In this document: piece after piece, positions 46,547-59,489 of the stretch | Numbering within the stretch: position 1 is the first letter of the stretch | Layout: the number at the start of each line of letters is the position of its first letter | Made by a program: the position numbers and the translations under genes | Notes under the pieces: model-generated | The model's database searches: none | What the model was told of the DNA's origin: nothing | The model's input: the letters and a program-made list of their open reading frames with translations, nothing else | Origin: Nepenthes gracilis | Lineage: Eukaryota > Streptophyta > Magnoliopsida > Caryophyllales > Nepenthaceae | Assembly: GCA_033239525.1 (NCBI GenBank) | Contig: BSYO01000038.1 | Location: 7,691,041-7,755,040 of the forward strand | Direction of reading: 5' to 3' | DNA: 64,000 nt

Positions 46547-49500
46547 ATGGGGAAGAACGGGAAGAACACAAGGAAGGGGAAGAAGGCATGGAGGAAGCTA
46601 AGTACAGACGACATCGACGACTTCCATGAACAATCTACCAAAGACGCTCTTTCTGGCGGCTCTCTTGCATCCGCTCCCAGCGAGACCCTTTTCTACCTGG
46701 ACAAATCCACTGGTCTCTATCTCTTTCGAATGTTTTATGATTAAATATAGTATAGAAGAAATTTGTTATTGTTTAGTTTTATAGTATTTGCTTCGAGTCT
46801 TTTTGAGATTTGGTAAAATTTTTGTTCTCAGATGTTCCGGTAAAGCGTAAGATCGAGAAGAATAGGGAAAAAGTTCTTCGCCATGAGAGCATCTTGCGGA
46901 AAAATCTTTTCGTTAAAGCAGTACCTTCTTCCACGATGAAGAAATCTAAGAAAATGAAAAAATCTGGTATAACAAAAGAAACTGCGGAAAAGGCTCTCAA
47001 AAAAAATGTGAGCAGCTGTTTTATTCCTGCCCTCATTTGAAATTAGTGCTTTTGTGCTTCTCAATGTGTATGGAAGTTTGTTTTTATTTTATGTATTTGT
47101 TTCTGGGGTGTCAGGAGGAAGCTGGTGCGGATTCCGGCATGGTTGACATATGGGAGGATCGAGGTTTCTTTTTAAATTTACTCTCTGATTTTATGTTTTG
47201 GCTTTATTTTTTTTGTGATTTTTGTTATGTGAATTAAAGCTGCTATGGCTTTGTATTTTTATAGGTGATAACGACAAGAACCGAAAGGTACGTGAAATGT
47301 CTTATCTGGCCTGTTGTAACTGTAACCAAATGGTCTCATTGTTGCTTTATTTTCCTGAGAAAACTTAAGGCATCACTGCTCTTAGTTGTATGGTAGGGGA
47401 AAAATAAATCGGATTTCAAAATACTAGAAATGCCATGGGGTGGGGGAGCGGGTTGTGGTGGTCATTCTTGTGCTTATACCGGACATAACGTTTCTGTCAA
47501 ACATATATTTAACTGAACATAGGGGTAAACACGATAAATCCCAACAGGAAATATGACAAAGTTAGAGCATTATGTTGAATCGAAAGGCTCTTGTGAATAA
47601 TTTGGATTCAATAGATGCCATTTCTTTTCCCTTGTGAAGGCAAGTAAAATGTATATATCACCCTAACTAAAATAAAGCTCCATTTTCAACTGACCAATTT
47701 TCTGCTGGCTACAAATATATAACTTCGTGCTTGATGGCTTTCTTAAAATTATTCCTCCGTTCCTACCAGGAACCTCTTATAATGTCATGCTATAAATTTA
47801 ATGGCGAATTTAGGGCATTAAATTGATCTGAAAAGTTCTTCCGAATAATTTAGAATTAAGTTTCAGTTGATTCTTTTCCATTTCTTTTTTGAAGGCAAGT
47901 GAAAAATATATTTGTTGCCCAAACTTTCCGTTTTCTACCAAGTGTGGTCGACTACGTGGACTCCTTCCTTTCTTCGAAGTTTGTTATTGACCATATTTTC
48001 TGCTAACTACATATATATAAGATTTTGCTTGGTGGTTTTCTTCAAAATCTTATTGGTTATCCTACACTTTTCTCACAGGAAACTCTTTTAAGTTCTCACA
48101 TGTCTTAAAGGAGCAGTAGATGGTCTTTGTTTCACATGGCAAAAACCACTTTATACATGTTTTTAATATTGGGGTGGCATCAACTTTTTCCCACATAACA
48201 TCATTACTTATTTTAGGAGAAACCACTTCAAATATATCTTTCATATTTGTGTTTCCTTGACTTTTTCATGGATGACATCATTACATATTTAATTTCTCCT
48301 AACATAACTATATCCAGCACAATATCTTCATATCTGCCACATCAGTTTTTTGGACATGGCATTTAGCTTACCAACTCTTTGCTCCTCATAAAGGATGGGC
48401 CTAACAACACTTTTCAATGTTTTCCCTTATTCTTGGGTTGTATTTCCCAATTACATAGGATCCCCCTAACACTTCTTCCTTTCTAACTTGCATTTATTTT
48501 GTGAGCTATATTCATTAACGTCCCATCTTTTGACTATTGCTAAAATATTTAAACAATTCCTCTTTCATAGGATTTCAATCCCATCCTATTAAACATGCAT
48601 TCTATGTATTTAGTCTTCATTCTATTAATTCTAAAATCTCACTTGTAAAATCTCAACCATCTTCCAACTTAATATTTATGCCTTCTCTTGGTATCCACTG
48701 AAACGATCATTTTTGTAGAGCTGCTCCAAGGTACATTGTCGATGATGTTTCTGATGAGTTTTCCATTGTCAAAGCCAGACAGACGTGGGCTTGAAGCAGA
48801 ACCTTTGTGTAAATCAATCTTACTCTAAAAATCTTGGTCTTCAACTTGTACATTGTCTATGCTTTCTCCTTCCAAAATTCTCCATAATACCCCTTAATTG
48901 ATAACACCTATGAAGGCCCTTGTCTTCTTGAATTGCTATATTAGACACCTTAAATGAGCCGATAGTTTCTGTAGTAGACCCACATGGAATTAATCCAAAT
49001 TAGTTCTATGATTGTAGTAATTTCTAGTCCTAGCTTGCTTTCTATCATCATATGTTCTTATAACTTTATTGAATGACCCGTCAACTGAATACCTCTATAG
49101 TTGACACAATTTATTAGAAATGGGTACCCTAGAAGCATGACATGAATACAACTTGAACTTGGGCATATATAATGTTTCTAAAAAATGGGACCCAACATGC
49201 TAGAAGCACATCAATCAAAAACCACAATTTATCATAAATATGAGAATGTAATGGACAAAATAAAATTATTTTAACCTATGTTTTAAAAACTCTATATCCT
49301 GCAATATCATCTATAGTGCTTGCAAGTTCTTTCTTCTCCCTCTTTCTATTTTCCAAGTTAAGGAAAAATGCCATTGAAAATACTTTCTAAGCTTCCACTC
49401 TCTGATGTCTAGTTTGAAGAATTTTAGACCACCACATGCTCTCTCTATTTGTATTCTGATAAGCTATATGTTTCAGTAGTTTTTGTCTCCAACAAAAGAC

Positions 49501-52500
49501 TTTTTCTTTGCTAATTAGCACAAAACAAAGTTTATTAAAAGATTCCTTTTTTGTGTTAACAGTTTGAAAAAAGAAAAGACCTTTTTGTGTAGTGATTTAA
49601 AAAAAAGACTAAAACATATCCTATATTTGAACATGTCTCTAGCATGTGCTGATTAAATAAATAAAAATATAAGGTTATTTGAATGTGGTTGGAGCATATC
49701 GTTGTAGGAAATGTGCTGCACACCAAAATGTTACTCCGGAACATGTCTATGCTTCCTAGTGATAGACTATAGATCTCTCTCTATTTTTCTTGATTAGGGG
49801 GAAAAGTTACTGAAAACACTTTTCTAATATTTCATTGTTCTGTATTTTTCTAATTGGTAGAATTCTGGGTTATCACAAGCACTCTGTCTTTCGTAGATAA
49901 TAGTTCTGTGCTCGAATATCTAGTTTTTTTTTTTTTTTTTGAACTTCTTTGTAATTGTTTTCCCTAATTAGCACAAAAATATGCATTTTTTTTTTTTTTT
50001 GTTTCATAATATCTGAATGTGTCCCAACCTATCTCTTGCATGGCCCTGACATGTCCTAATCAATTGAAAATTTAGTGTGTTGGTGTCAGGTATCTGTCTG
50101 ACACTACTACATAATCCCAGATGATGTATTCATGCTTTGTAGATGTATACCAATGTGCCCTTTGTATACTTCTCTGACATCTTTTTTGCTCTGTAGGATT
50201 TTGTTAAGCAATCTAGTTAACTACGATTTCTTTCTTCCCGTACTTACCAAAAAAAAAAAAAAAAATTGTAGGATGCTCTCTGTTCCAACTGTTGTTTCAA
50301 TCTTCATCTGCTCAATTCTTCTTTATTTCCTTTCTTTTGATACACTTCCAATTCAGAGAGATTTAGCTACTGCATAATCACGGAACTCTTATAGCACTAT
50401 GGCAGTCTATATTTTTCCTATAGATTTTAGTAAAATAACTAAAAATAATCTATTACAATAAAAAAGTGTTGAAGTGCACTGCCATACCAAGGGGTACAGG
50501 CTGTCCAAAGTTAACCTCAGCATAAGCCATTGATTGGTTGATTTACATCAAAAGGACTACTAATGATTCTCAAATAGCTATGACAAAAGCTAGGCTGATC
50601 ACTCAATCTCAGAATAACCCAATCTGTTTCCCTCAATTTTTCAGGAACACAGATATGAGAAGAATTAATATTGTTTAACAATTTAAATAGATGAATTATT
50701 GTCAGTTACTACACTTGTGTGCGTGCACGCACACAGAGTAGGGGCGAGGGGAAATTAATGGTGTTTTTATGATGGTATCATTAGGTCATGTTTTTCAGTT
50801 TTTAGAATGTTATTAGACACTGGCAACCACTTAAAAGACTGTGTTCTCTTTGATATCTATCACATTTCTGATGAAAATGAACTGTTATATTTTTGCAGAA
50901 AGTTAAGCTTCCTGTCATTCCTGCTGTGGAAGTAGAGCCACCTGGTTGCTCATTCAACCCAGAACGCGAAAGTCACAAGGTTCATTGTGAATTATTCTGC
51001 ATTCTTGTTTGTCTATAAAGAAGGCACGTAGAGTTTCTTAAGTCTTTGTTAGTTTAACTTCCCATTCAGGATTCACTGGCCCGTGCTGTTGCAGATGAAA
51101 TGAGAAAAATCTATCAAAGTGAGTTAGGTCCGCAACCAATTCCATTAACTGTTCCTGGGGAAGCTATAGATGAAGAAGCTGTGAGTTCTCGTTAAAATTT
51201 GTTTTCTCTCTTGGAAACCTCTGCCAGATGTGCTTACTTATGTCTTGAAAGAAAAATATCTCACTAGAATGATTGATAATTTCATCAGAGATATTTCATT
51301 GAAGCTGATGATGCTAGTGAAGATGAAATGGATGACCAAAATACTATTGAAAGTGGAGATATCACACTTGAGAAAAGGTGCTCTTTCTCTTGGTTGCTTG
51401 TTCCATTATCATATGCATCTCTCTTTTGCATAGGGTGACAACCAATGCCATCATTGGCTGCATGAGAATTTTTTCGGCAGAAACTGCAGCCTGACATTTC
51501 ATGTTAATATTGTGTTTGTTTCTGGTCCCTTGCCTCTCCTCTCCTGTTATTGTTTCTTTGTGTATGATCTCTATGGATGCCTTTTGGTGTGTTTTGAATG
51601 TAGTTTATGCCATATTATCATAAATTAATGGTCCATAGAGGTTGTTGTGATTAGTCTAGATGTCTTTGAGTCGATGACCACTATTTTTCCCCATTTCTTT
51701 TCCGCCTTTTTTGCGAGTCCATTACTTTGATTTTTTGTTCATTTCCTTTTAACATTTGAGGGTGAGATGTGGCACAACATTAATGTTGCTTTACTATGAC
51801 ATGGAGGTGAAGGTGTCATGTAAACAACCTTTTCATAATGTAGGAACAAGGCTGCAAACATGTAGGAAAAACCCTTTTCAGTGTCTAATTTCCTGTATTC
51901 CATAATCCTAATTCGTGGAGGTGGCATCAACGTGATACTGATGTCTTCCACAGCGATGAAAAACTAGGTGTTTGATCATGGTTTGTATGTTTTTCAAAAA
52001 TATCAGGATATGTGAAATCAAGACAATGGTAATATTTTCTTCCCCTATGATCTGCTATGGAAACAACAAACTTGAATGCTTGGATATGAAATAGTCCTTA
52101 CTGGCTCATGGATTATTCTTCATGGCTTCTATGCGCCATTTATTGTTGAAATGCACTTTGTATTGTTTATTTGCTCCTGATATTGTGCATGTACAATTTC
52201 AGAAATTTGACCATGCAAACGTATCTATTGCTAAAAACTCCTATAGGTCCACTAAATCAAAAAGGGTGACGCGAGTTGATTTGAATCGGAGAGTCAGGTG
52301 GAAGGAGCATCTTAGAGCAGAAACTGAATCAAAAAAGATTGAGAAACTTTTTAAAGAAATTGACAGGTAAGATTTTTTGCTTCAAAACATTTTTCTTAGT
52401 TGATTTTCGGTCTTATGGTTTTTTGGTTTCCTGTCAGCATATCTGACATAATTCAGGAGATAGCTGAAGAAGATAAAGAAAAGGAGAAGAGACATCTCCG

Positions 52501-53020
52501 GCGCATTGTTGCCAAACAAGAGAGACTAAAATCACGTCCTCCTCGTTTAGGAAAGCGCAAGTATGTGCCCAAAGCAGATAGACTTTTCTTGTTGGTAAAA
52601 AGCAATGCTAGGCCTTAACTGCAACATTATTTGTGTTTTGCAACTTGGTTTCTTGATGGGAATCTAATATGTTGAGAGCCATATTTTGTTGTGCTGTGTC
52701 TGAACTCATTGATAAATATTCTTGTTTTTATATGGTTTTTTATTCATTGTGATGACCTTCTACTTTTTCCTGGTTAAATTGAATAATCTATGCATTGTAG
52801 AATTTTCAGTCGTTAGAGATTAGGTTTTATACGCTCCTGTTCTCATATTGAAAGTACAGTTATACAATTTCTTTTTGCATATCCTTATCTTTTCCTTTCC
52901 CCTTTTGGATTTGAATATTTTAGCATGGCTGATAGAAGCCTTCTCCATTTCAGATTTGAGCCTGCCCCTCTTCAAGTCCTTTTATCTGAAGAAATTACAG
53001 GATCCCTCCGGAAGCTGAAG
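46547..53020 (+). CDS. NOP53: NOP53 (GLTSCR2-like) ribosome biogenesis protein, last exon outside the window
   Basis: Nucleolar factor for 60S pre-ribosome maturation; in yeast it recruits the exosome helicase Mtr4. Ten exons join in frame, all GT-AG: 46547-46712, 46832-47007, 47115-47163, 47265-47287, 50899-50979, 51070-51180, 51289-51377, 52247-52366, 52438-52560 and 52954-53020 (1005 nt, 335 codons). Diagnostic parts are GKNGKNTRKGKKAWRK at the start, VPVKRKIEKNREKVLRHESI, DSLARAVADEMRKIYQ, VTRVDLNRRVRWKEHLRAE, HLRRIVAKQERLKSRPPRLG and LQVLLSEEITGSLRKLK. The start is this ATG, not the one 66 bp upstream, because the family begins here and the AG-rich context precedes it. The last intron holds a 9.9 kb retrotransposon, so the basic C-terminal exon is past 64000. 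Confidence 0.92.
47288..50898 (+). other. Long intron 4 of NOP53 (3.6 kb)
   Basis: No coding domain is recognised. T/A-runs occur at 49925-49942 and 49987-50000, and a TACTTACC(A)n tail at 50243-50266, which looks like the end of a small non-LTR insertion. It is far longer than the neighbouring introns (about 70-870 bp), so it has probably grown by insertions I cannot name. Confidence 0.5.
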
Positions 53021-53193
53021 GTTTGCCTTTCTTTCTTCCAGAGAGCTTATGCTTGTAGCTACTTAAGAATGAGTAATTTATATTGAGAACTATATTTTTT
53101 AGGTGTATTACTTTTATTTTTGAACCAACTGGTAGTTTTAATTTTTTTATTTGCTTTTGAGTTTACCACGATGGTTGATTATGTTTGGAATAC

Positions 53194-53941
53194 TGATGGG
53201 TACTAAAACCCAAAGCTCATATAGAAGATCAATCATCGTAGAATTGGACCCTAATGCCACTGAGACCCAGTAGGCCTAAGTGGCCCAACCAGCAGGGTAA
53301 GCCTATGCATGATAGTGGATTCAAAGTCCACTTAGGCCCGTGGACTTAGAGATGGGCCTCGAACGTCATCACGTTTGCAAAACTGGCACGCTAGAGATTT
53401 GGTAGCCGATCCTGTCAGGTTACAAAAGGAATGATGTCTTGCAGGGGCACGCCTGATCACTTCAGATGTGACGCCACGTAAAGTCAGCCAGTATGCACGC
53501 AACTTTCTTGATGTAGTAAATTGGATTGGTGGAGTTGGTGGTAGGCTCTTCTACACACACCAGTGCCATGTGGACACCCCACAAAGGAAGACTCAACTAC
53601 TAAATGATCCCTAGCATTTACACCCGTGTAGCTACTATAGAGAGAGAAAGAGGAAAGAGAAAAGGCTTGAAAGCAGTTTATTAATTCCCTGTAATCTTGT
53701 CCTTTTTTGTAACTAAATACAATATTGAAGTAAGTTCTCGGAAAAAAATCATGTGGTTTTTCCTTCTCATTTAAGATAAGACTTTCCATGTAAAAACTCC
53801 GCGTTCCTTAGTCATTGTACTCTTTTTCTCTACTTCATCTCATTCTTTGTATTGCACACGTCTTGCTCGAGTACTAAAAAACGATTTGCGAACTCAGCTG
53901 GATTCTCGTCCGTACAAGTGCGCAAGATTCGAGGTGCAACA
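53194..53941 (+). repeat. 5' LTR of the Tat element
   Basis: Starts TGATGGGTACT and ends GTGCAACA. Against the 3' LTR I count about 17 differences in the first 95 bases, so the insertion is old. A conserved TTTCCATGTAAAAACTCCG block lies near 53783. Confidence 0.9.
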
Positions 53942-53942
53942 T

Positions 53943-53960
53943 TGGCGTCGTCTATGGGAA
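53943..53960 (+). other. Primer binding site of the Tat element
   Basis: TGGCGTCGTCTATGGGAA, one base after the 5' LTR, of the TGGCGCCGTCTGTGGGAA form common in plant gypsy elements. Confidence 0.7.
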
Positions 53961-54028
53961 TCAACTAAAAGTTTTTCCTGTTTTAGAAATCTTCAAGAAG
54001 TTTCCCTACGCTTTTTCCAAAGTAAAAT

Positions 54029-55535
54029 ATGGTGAACACGAGAGTACAAGCAAATGCCCCTGTCAGAGACGCGGCCTTGTGTGACAATGGCCCTGCTGCA
54101 TGTGGCAGAATAGAAGACCATTCTAATCCAGTTATATGGGCGTTGGCCACGAGGATGGATGACGTGTCCAGGGCCGTTCGGACTCTCTGCTCAAAGATGG
54201 ACGGGCAGATAAAGGGAGCATCTTCTAAGGCCTCTCAGACCGTGACGTCCTAGAATAGGGACAAGGGGAAGAAACACCCTAGTAAGCAAGCCAGCTATAA
54301 CGAGGTCCTGAGGACCCAAGTTGCCTCAAGCAGCAAAGTCCCTCAGCGACTTGAAGGTCGCTTAGGTCATCGGGTTCAGGAGGAGAGTCCATAGAGGCGC
54401 AATCCTTGCTCTGTTCGCAGCAACTAGGAGCGCGCTGTTCAGGAGGCGGCTCCTTGTGATGACGCACCTCCCAGGGTTAGAGGGTCCCAGAACTGCAAGC
54501 AGTACAGGGACTATACGAGTTGAGGAATTACCTCAACAAGAAGAAGGCGGTGGTCCCACCTCATGTGGAGGAGAGACTGGAGAAAGTATACAACCGAGTC
54601 TTTGGTAGAGACAACGAAGGAGGAGTTGACCTACGCTAATTTCCATTCATGATGGAGATTAGGATGAAGCCACTGCTCCCGAAGTTCAAGATGCCAAACC
54701 TCGATGTCTACGATGGGAGTGTTGACCCCATGGATCATCTTAATCACTTTTGCGAGCATCTGAGCCTCCAAGGCTTAGACGAGATGACCATGTGTTAGTG
54801 CTTCCCATTAACACTTAAGGGCGACACGAGAGCGTGGTTCTACAGACTGCCAACTAATTTCATTCACTCCTTTAGCGAGTTGGCAGCAAGTTTCCTTTCG
54901 CAGTTTGCTTCTAGTTGGAGGATAGAGAAGCAGCCTGGCACCTCACCCAAGTGAAGTAGGGTGTTAGGGAGAGCTTGAGGAGATTCCTGGCCCGATTCAT
55001 AGCGGAGGCTAGGCAGATTCCAAAATTGGCTGACGGGGTGAAGTTGAACGCGTTCCTGTCTGCCCTGGAAGGAGGAGCTTTTTTCAAGCATCTTATTCGC
55101 AAGGGTCCCTAGACGTTGGTAGAAGCCGAGGCCGTGGCGCAAGCATACATCGAGACAACGACGTGAAGAGGTCAGAGAAGGACGAAGACTTCCACACGAG
55201 GGTGGTGGAACGGAAAAGAAAGGGCGGGGACTGTCCAAGTCCCCAAACAATAAAGAAGTTGCATAAGTCCGAGCAGGTTGTTCGGAAGGAGCCTAGGCCA
55301 ATAAATCTCACTATTCTGAACGACACTTGTACCAACGCCTTGATACAGATTCGGGATGAAAAATTTTTGAAGTAGCCCAAAGTACTAAAGAATCCAGAAG
55401 GTGGCGACCAATTGAAGTACTGTCATTACCATCACTGTGGGGGCCACAGTATAGAGGATTGTCGAATACTGTAGAAGGAGATCGAAGAGCTAATAAGGAG
55501 GGGTCACTTCAATCGCTTCTTGTAAAGGTCCGGAC
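54029..55535 (+). pseudogene. Tat gag (capsid and zinc knuckle), broken
   Basis: Starts MVNTRVQANAP. The Retrotrans_gag domain lies at about 54680-54960 (MPNLDVYDGSVDPMDHLNHF, LKGDTRAWFYRLP). A nucleocapsid-like knuckle is at 55420-55460 (CHYHHCGGHSIEDC), followed by EEL.RRGHFNRFL. Stops occur at 54251, 54392 and 54796, among others. The normal role is assembly of the virus-like particle; this copy cannot make the protein. Confidence 0.8.
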
Positions 55536-55769
55536 AAGGTTCTGGAACAAGTGATGTTAAGGCTGACCATCTCAGGAATCGAGTGGCCGTGGGGGTTGTG
55601 AACATCAACTTGCCTGGCTCGTCAAGACACTTGGGAGATAATCGCTGTGAAGAGACTGAGGGTAGGAAATAGGGATGAAGTTATTAGCTTTACTAATGAT
55701 GATATGATCTATGTAACTTTCCCTCACTCTGATCCCCTAGTTGTAACCGTACTTGTTTCAGATGAGGCA

Positions 55770-56170
55770 AATGACTACCAAATGAAATGAGCCTTTATTG
55801 ATAATAGAAGTTCGCAGAATTTACTTTATCTTGATGCGTATTTTAAATTCGAACTTAAGAGAAGTCAAATGAGAGCAACCGAAGGACCTTTCTACGAACT
55901 GGATAATGAGCCAGTACCAGTTTAGGTTGTCATCCTGTTGGAAATCATGCTAGGAACGTACCTGAGGATTGCGTCTAAGGTCCTCACCTTCTTGGTCGTG
56001 GACCTCTCATCAGTTTACAACGCAATCTTCAGACGTTCTTGTTTGACCACCTTCGGTGTTGTCACTTTCATCCCTCATCTAAAGATGAAATTTTCTACTC
56101 CATTTGGGATTGGGGAGGTCCTTAGAGACCAAGCTGTTGGGCGGACATGCTACTTGTCCCAAGTCACGTA
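55770..56170 (+). pseudogene. Tat protease region, broken
   Basis: After SSQNLLYLDAY (where D.GSS.N is usual) comes a segment with TFLVVDLSSVYNAIFRRS, matching the FLVVD.PSAYNAILGR motif of Tat proteases, then HLKMKFSTPFGIGEV. Stops flank the fragment (TAG 55923-55925 and 56167-56169). Confidence 0.75.
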
Positions 56171-56349
56171 GACGTCCCTTCCCCAGCCTCTGGAAGACCT
56201 TGACCTGCGGGATGAAGCGACACTACAGCAAGCACAATCCAGAAAACTTACTGTCCAAGTCTCATTAGATCGTAGAGACCTAGAGAAGTACGTCCAGATA
56301 GGGAGCTCTTTGCCCAGACCATCCTAGATCAACTAATCAGTTTTCTGCG

Positions 56350-57060
56350 GAAGAACTCGGACATTTTTGCCTGGGTGCCAAGTGACATGTCGGGGATCTC
56401 CACAGAAATAATGGTCCATAAATTGGGCTTAGATTTCCGTCACAGACCCGTCAGTTAAAAGCGCAGGAATTATTCAGCAGAGAAATTTGTGGCCATATGT
56501 GTGGAAGTGAAGAAGCTCTTGGGCGTTGGATTCATCCGGAAGATGCAGTATCCGGATTGGCTATCGAACGTGGTCATGGTAAAGAAGAATAACGGAAAGT
56601 GGAGAATGTGCATGGACTTTACGGACCTCAATAAAGCATGCCCTAAGGACGGCTTTCCTTTGCCCAGAATTGATCAACTTGTTGACTTGACGTCCAGCCA
56701 TGAACTTTTAAGCTTCATGGATATGTACTCGGGTTACAACCAAATAAGGATGAGTTTCGAATACGAGGAACACACGTCAATGACGGACTAAGGGACATAC
56801 TGTTTCAAAGTCATGTCCTTTGGCCTTTAGAATGCGGGTGCAACTTACCAGCGACTCGTAAATAAGATGTTCGAAGGCCAAATCGGACGGAATATGGAGG
56901 TCTACATGGACGACATGCTCGTCAAAAGCAAAATGACTGACCACCACATCCAAGATCTGGATGAGACCTTCAGTGTGCCTAGAGCTCATTAGATGAAACT
57001 CAACCTAACTAGGTGTACATTTGAAGTGGCATCTGAGAAGTGCCTGGGCTATATTGATTC
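56350..57060 (+). pseudogene. Tat reverse transcriptase, broken
   Basis: Motifs in order: FAWVPSDM.GI near 56370, VKKLLGVGFIRK near 56510, WRMCMDFTDLNKACPKD near 56600, LLSFMDMYSGYNQI near 56710, and the catalytic VYMDDMLVKSK near 56900. Stops at about 56788, 56827 and 56990 (TAA, TAG, TAG) interrupt the domain. The active-site DD pair is still present. Confidence 0.88.
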
Positions 57061-57149
57061 ACACCGAGGAATTGAGGCAAACTTAAAGAAGATAAAGGCC
57101 ATCATTGACATGCTATCTCCTCGGTCAACAAAAGAAGTCCAGAAGCTCA

Positions 57150-57610
57150 CTAGGCGGATAGCTGCTCTCTCTCGCTTCTTGGTCAAATCGGCCGAGAAGC
57201 ACTTGCCCGTTTTCAAGGCCTTGAGAGGAGTGAAATCCAACAGCTTTCAATGGAATAATGACTGCGAGGAGATATTCCAGGGATTCAAAAACTATCAGTC
57301 AAACCCTCCTCTCTTTGCTTTTCCCCAGCTAAGCGAGGTGCTATGTTTGTATCTTGTTGTGTCCGACACGGCCCTGAGCTCGGTGTTGGCGCGGCAGCAG
57401 CATAATAGGTAGCAACCTGTGTATTATATGAGCAAGACTTTGGTTGACGCCGAGACTAGGTACCCTCACGCGGAGAAAATAGCTTTGGCATTGGTGTATT
57501 TTGCTCGGAAGTTTAGACCATACTTCCAAGCGTACAAAGTAGTGGTTTTGACCGATCGGCCATTAAGAGCGATCCTGTAGAAGCCCGAGATGTCAGGACG
57601 ATTGGTTAAG
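57150..57610 (+). pseudogene. Tat first RNase H (gypsy type), broken
   Basis: LTRRIAALSRFLVKSAEKH and FQWNNDCEEIF lead into LCLYLVVSDTALSSVL (57340-), then YYMSKTLVDAETRYPHAEK and VVLTDRPLRAIL. Stops at 57410 (TAG) and 57578 (TAG) are visible. Confidence 0.8.
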
Positions 57611-57759
57611 TGAGCCATTGTGCTGGGAGAGTTTGACATAGAGTTTCGTCTGAGGCCAGTCTTGAAAGTTCAGGCCCTGACGGACTTTATTGTTGAGACA
57701 GCGACCCTGACCCTTGGTGATCCAGACCATTGTGATGTAAATGAGCCAAACGAGGCAAC

Positions 57760-58160
57760 AATATGGACACTGCACGTGGACGGCTCCTCAATTAAGGATG
57801 TCTGTGGAGCTGGTATTGTTTTGCGAACGCTTGAGGGGTTGGAGAGAAAGTATTCAATGACCCTTCGGTTCTTGGCCACAAATAATGCTGTGCAGTACAA
57901 AGCATTGCTAGCGGGACTTCGGTTAGCCAAGGAATGCTTTGCCAATGACTTGGTTGTGTACAGCGACTTTGAATTAGTCATTAACCAAGTCCGTGGACAT
58001 TTCGAAGTTAACAGCCCATAACTTTCTAAATATCTCTCGAAGGTCCAAAGCTTGACCGCGGACTTTGGGAAAGTAGAATTTGTCCACATCCTAAGAGAAG
58101 AGAACGGGAAGGCCGACATGCTAGTAAGGGCAGTTGCATCCGGGGACCTACAGTAGTATA
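57760..58160 (+). pseudogene. Tat second RNase H (archaeal-type), broken
   Basis: WTLHVDGSSIKDVCGAGIVL (57763-) is the DGS..G..GAG motif of the extra RNase H typical of the Tat/Ogre lineage, followed by NNAVQYKALLAGL with the catalytic-type Glu changed to Gln (family N.AEYEAL), then YSDFELVINQV. A TAA near 58019 ends the open part. Confidence 0.8.
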
Positions 58161-58389
58161 CCCGAGGAATGCGAGAGATTCTGCACAAGCCAAGCATCGA
58201 AGATCCTAAGCCAAAAGTGATGCAAGTCTCTAGTAGCAGCACTTGGATGATTCCATACTTGAGGTATTTGTCCGACTGGATATTGCCTGAGGACGCGGAT
58301 GCAGCCAAGAAGGTAAAGAAGACGGCGGGTTGGTACATTATTATGGACGGTCCATTGTATCGGTGCGGATTCTCGACCCCTTAGCTACG

Positions 58390-59480
58390 TTGTCTCACTC
58401 TCGAGGAGGCAGATTACACTCTCCAAAAAGCACACCTTGCGATTTGTGGATCCTATATTAGGGGCAAGAACCTCGCCTTCAAACTCATAAGGTAAGGGTA
58501 TTATTAACCAACCATGAAGTATGACGCCATGGACTTCGTACGCAAATGTGAAAATTGTCAAGTCCACGGCAACATGGCTCACCAACCCCACATTGAACTT
58601 CGAGTACTTCAATCACGATGGCCCTTTGCACAATTGGGCCCAGACATACTCGGATTTCTTTCTACTGTAGTAGGGTAAAGAAAGTTCCTGATCGTCGAGA
58701 TCAACTACTTTACAAAATTGGTCGAAGCTGTGCCACTGGTGAAAATAACAGAGCAGAATGCCATAGATTTTGTCCGGCAGAACATTGTGTGCAGGTTCGG
58801 GATTCCCGAGTGCATTGTGATCGACAATGGGACCCAATTCACTGTGAAACAGTTCACTAAGTACTGTACCAGTATGAAGATCAAGTTGGTCCATACGTCA
58901 GTCCCGTATCCACAAAGCAACTGGCAAGTGGAGGTCACGAATTACACAATCCTACATGGACTCAAGACAAAGCTAGAATACTCTGGAGGCTCATGGGTAC
59001 ATGAGCTGCAGTCCGTTCTCTAGTTCCATAGAACAACGCCGAGGGAGCCTACAAGAGAGACGCCCTTCAGCCTGTGCTATGGGGTAGAGGCGGTCATCCT
59101 AGTGGAAGTCGGACTTTCAAGTCTTCGAGTTGAGTGCTATGACCTAAGCAACAACTATGAGAGACTTCGTAAGAGTCTTGATCTACTCGAGGAAACACGA
59201 GACCTTGCAAGGTTAAGGATAGCGGCGTACCAATAGAGAGTAGCTCGATACTATAAAAAAAAAAAGGTGAACGCACGATAGTTCGAAGTAGGGAATCTAG
59301 TATTGAGGAGCATAGAGGCCACGGGTAAAAATACTGACTGGAATAAACTCTCTCCAAATTAGGAAGGGCCGTTCCTGGTCTTTGCCATCATTCAAAAAGG
59401 GGCCTATAAATTGCGCACCTAAGAAGGCAGGTTAGTCCCTCGGACATGGAATGTCGCACACCTCAAAAAATACTATCAAT
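58390..59480 (+). pseudogene. Tat integrase, broken
   Basis: Zinc-binding part: AHLAICGSYIRGK (second His region altered), then CENCQVHGN near 58550. Catalytic core: LGPDILGF (Asp near 58642), FGIPECIVIDNGTQF (Asp near 58822) and PQSNWQVEVTN (Glu near 58932), so the D,D,E triad positions survive. C-terminal part: ETPFSLCYGVEAV near 59070 and EGPFLVF near 59365. Stops are frequent (for example TAG at 59022 where a Trp codon is expected). Confidence 0.85.
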
Positions 59481-59489
59481 AAATGTATG

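Noticed and set aside
57670..58338. A 222-codon open frame on the minus strand
   Set aside because: It lies opposite the Tat RNase H coding sequence, whose family motifs are clear on the plus strand. The antisense frame has no motif of its own.
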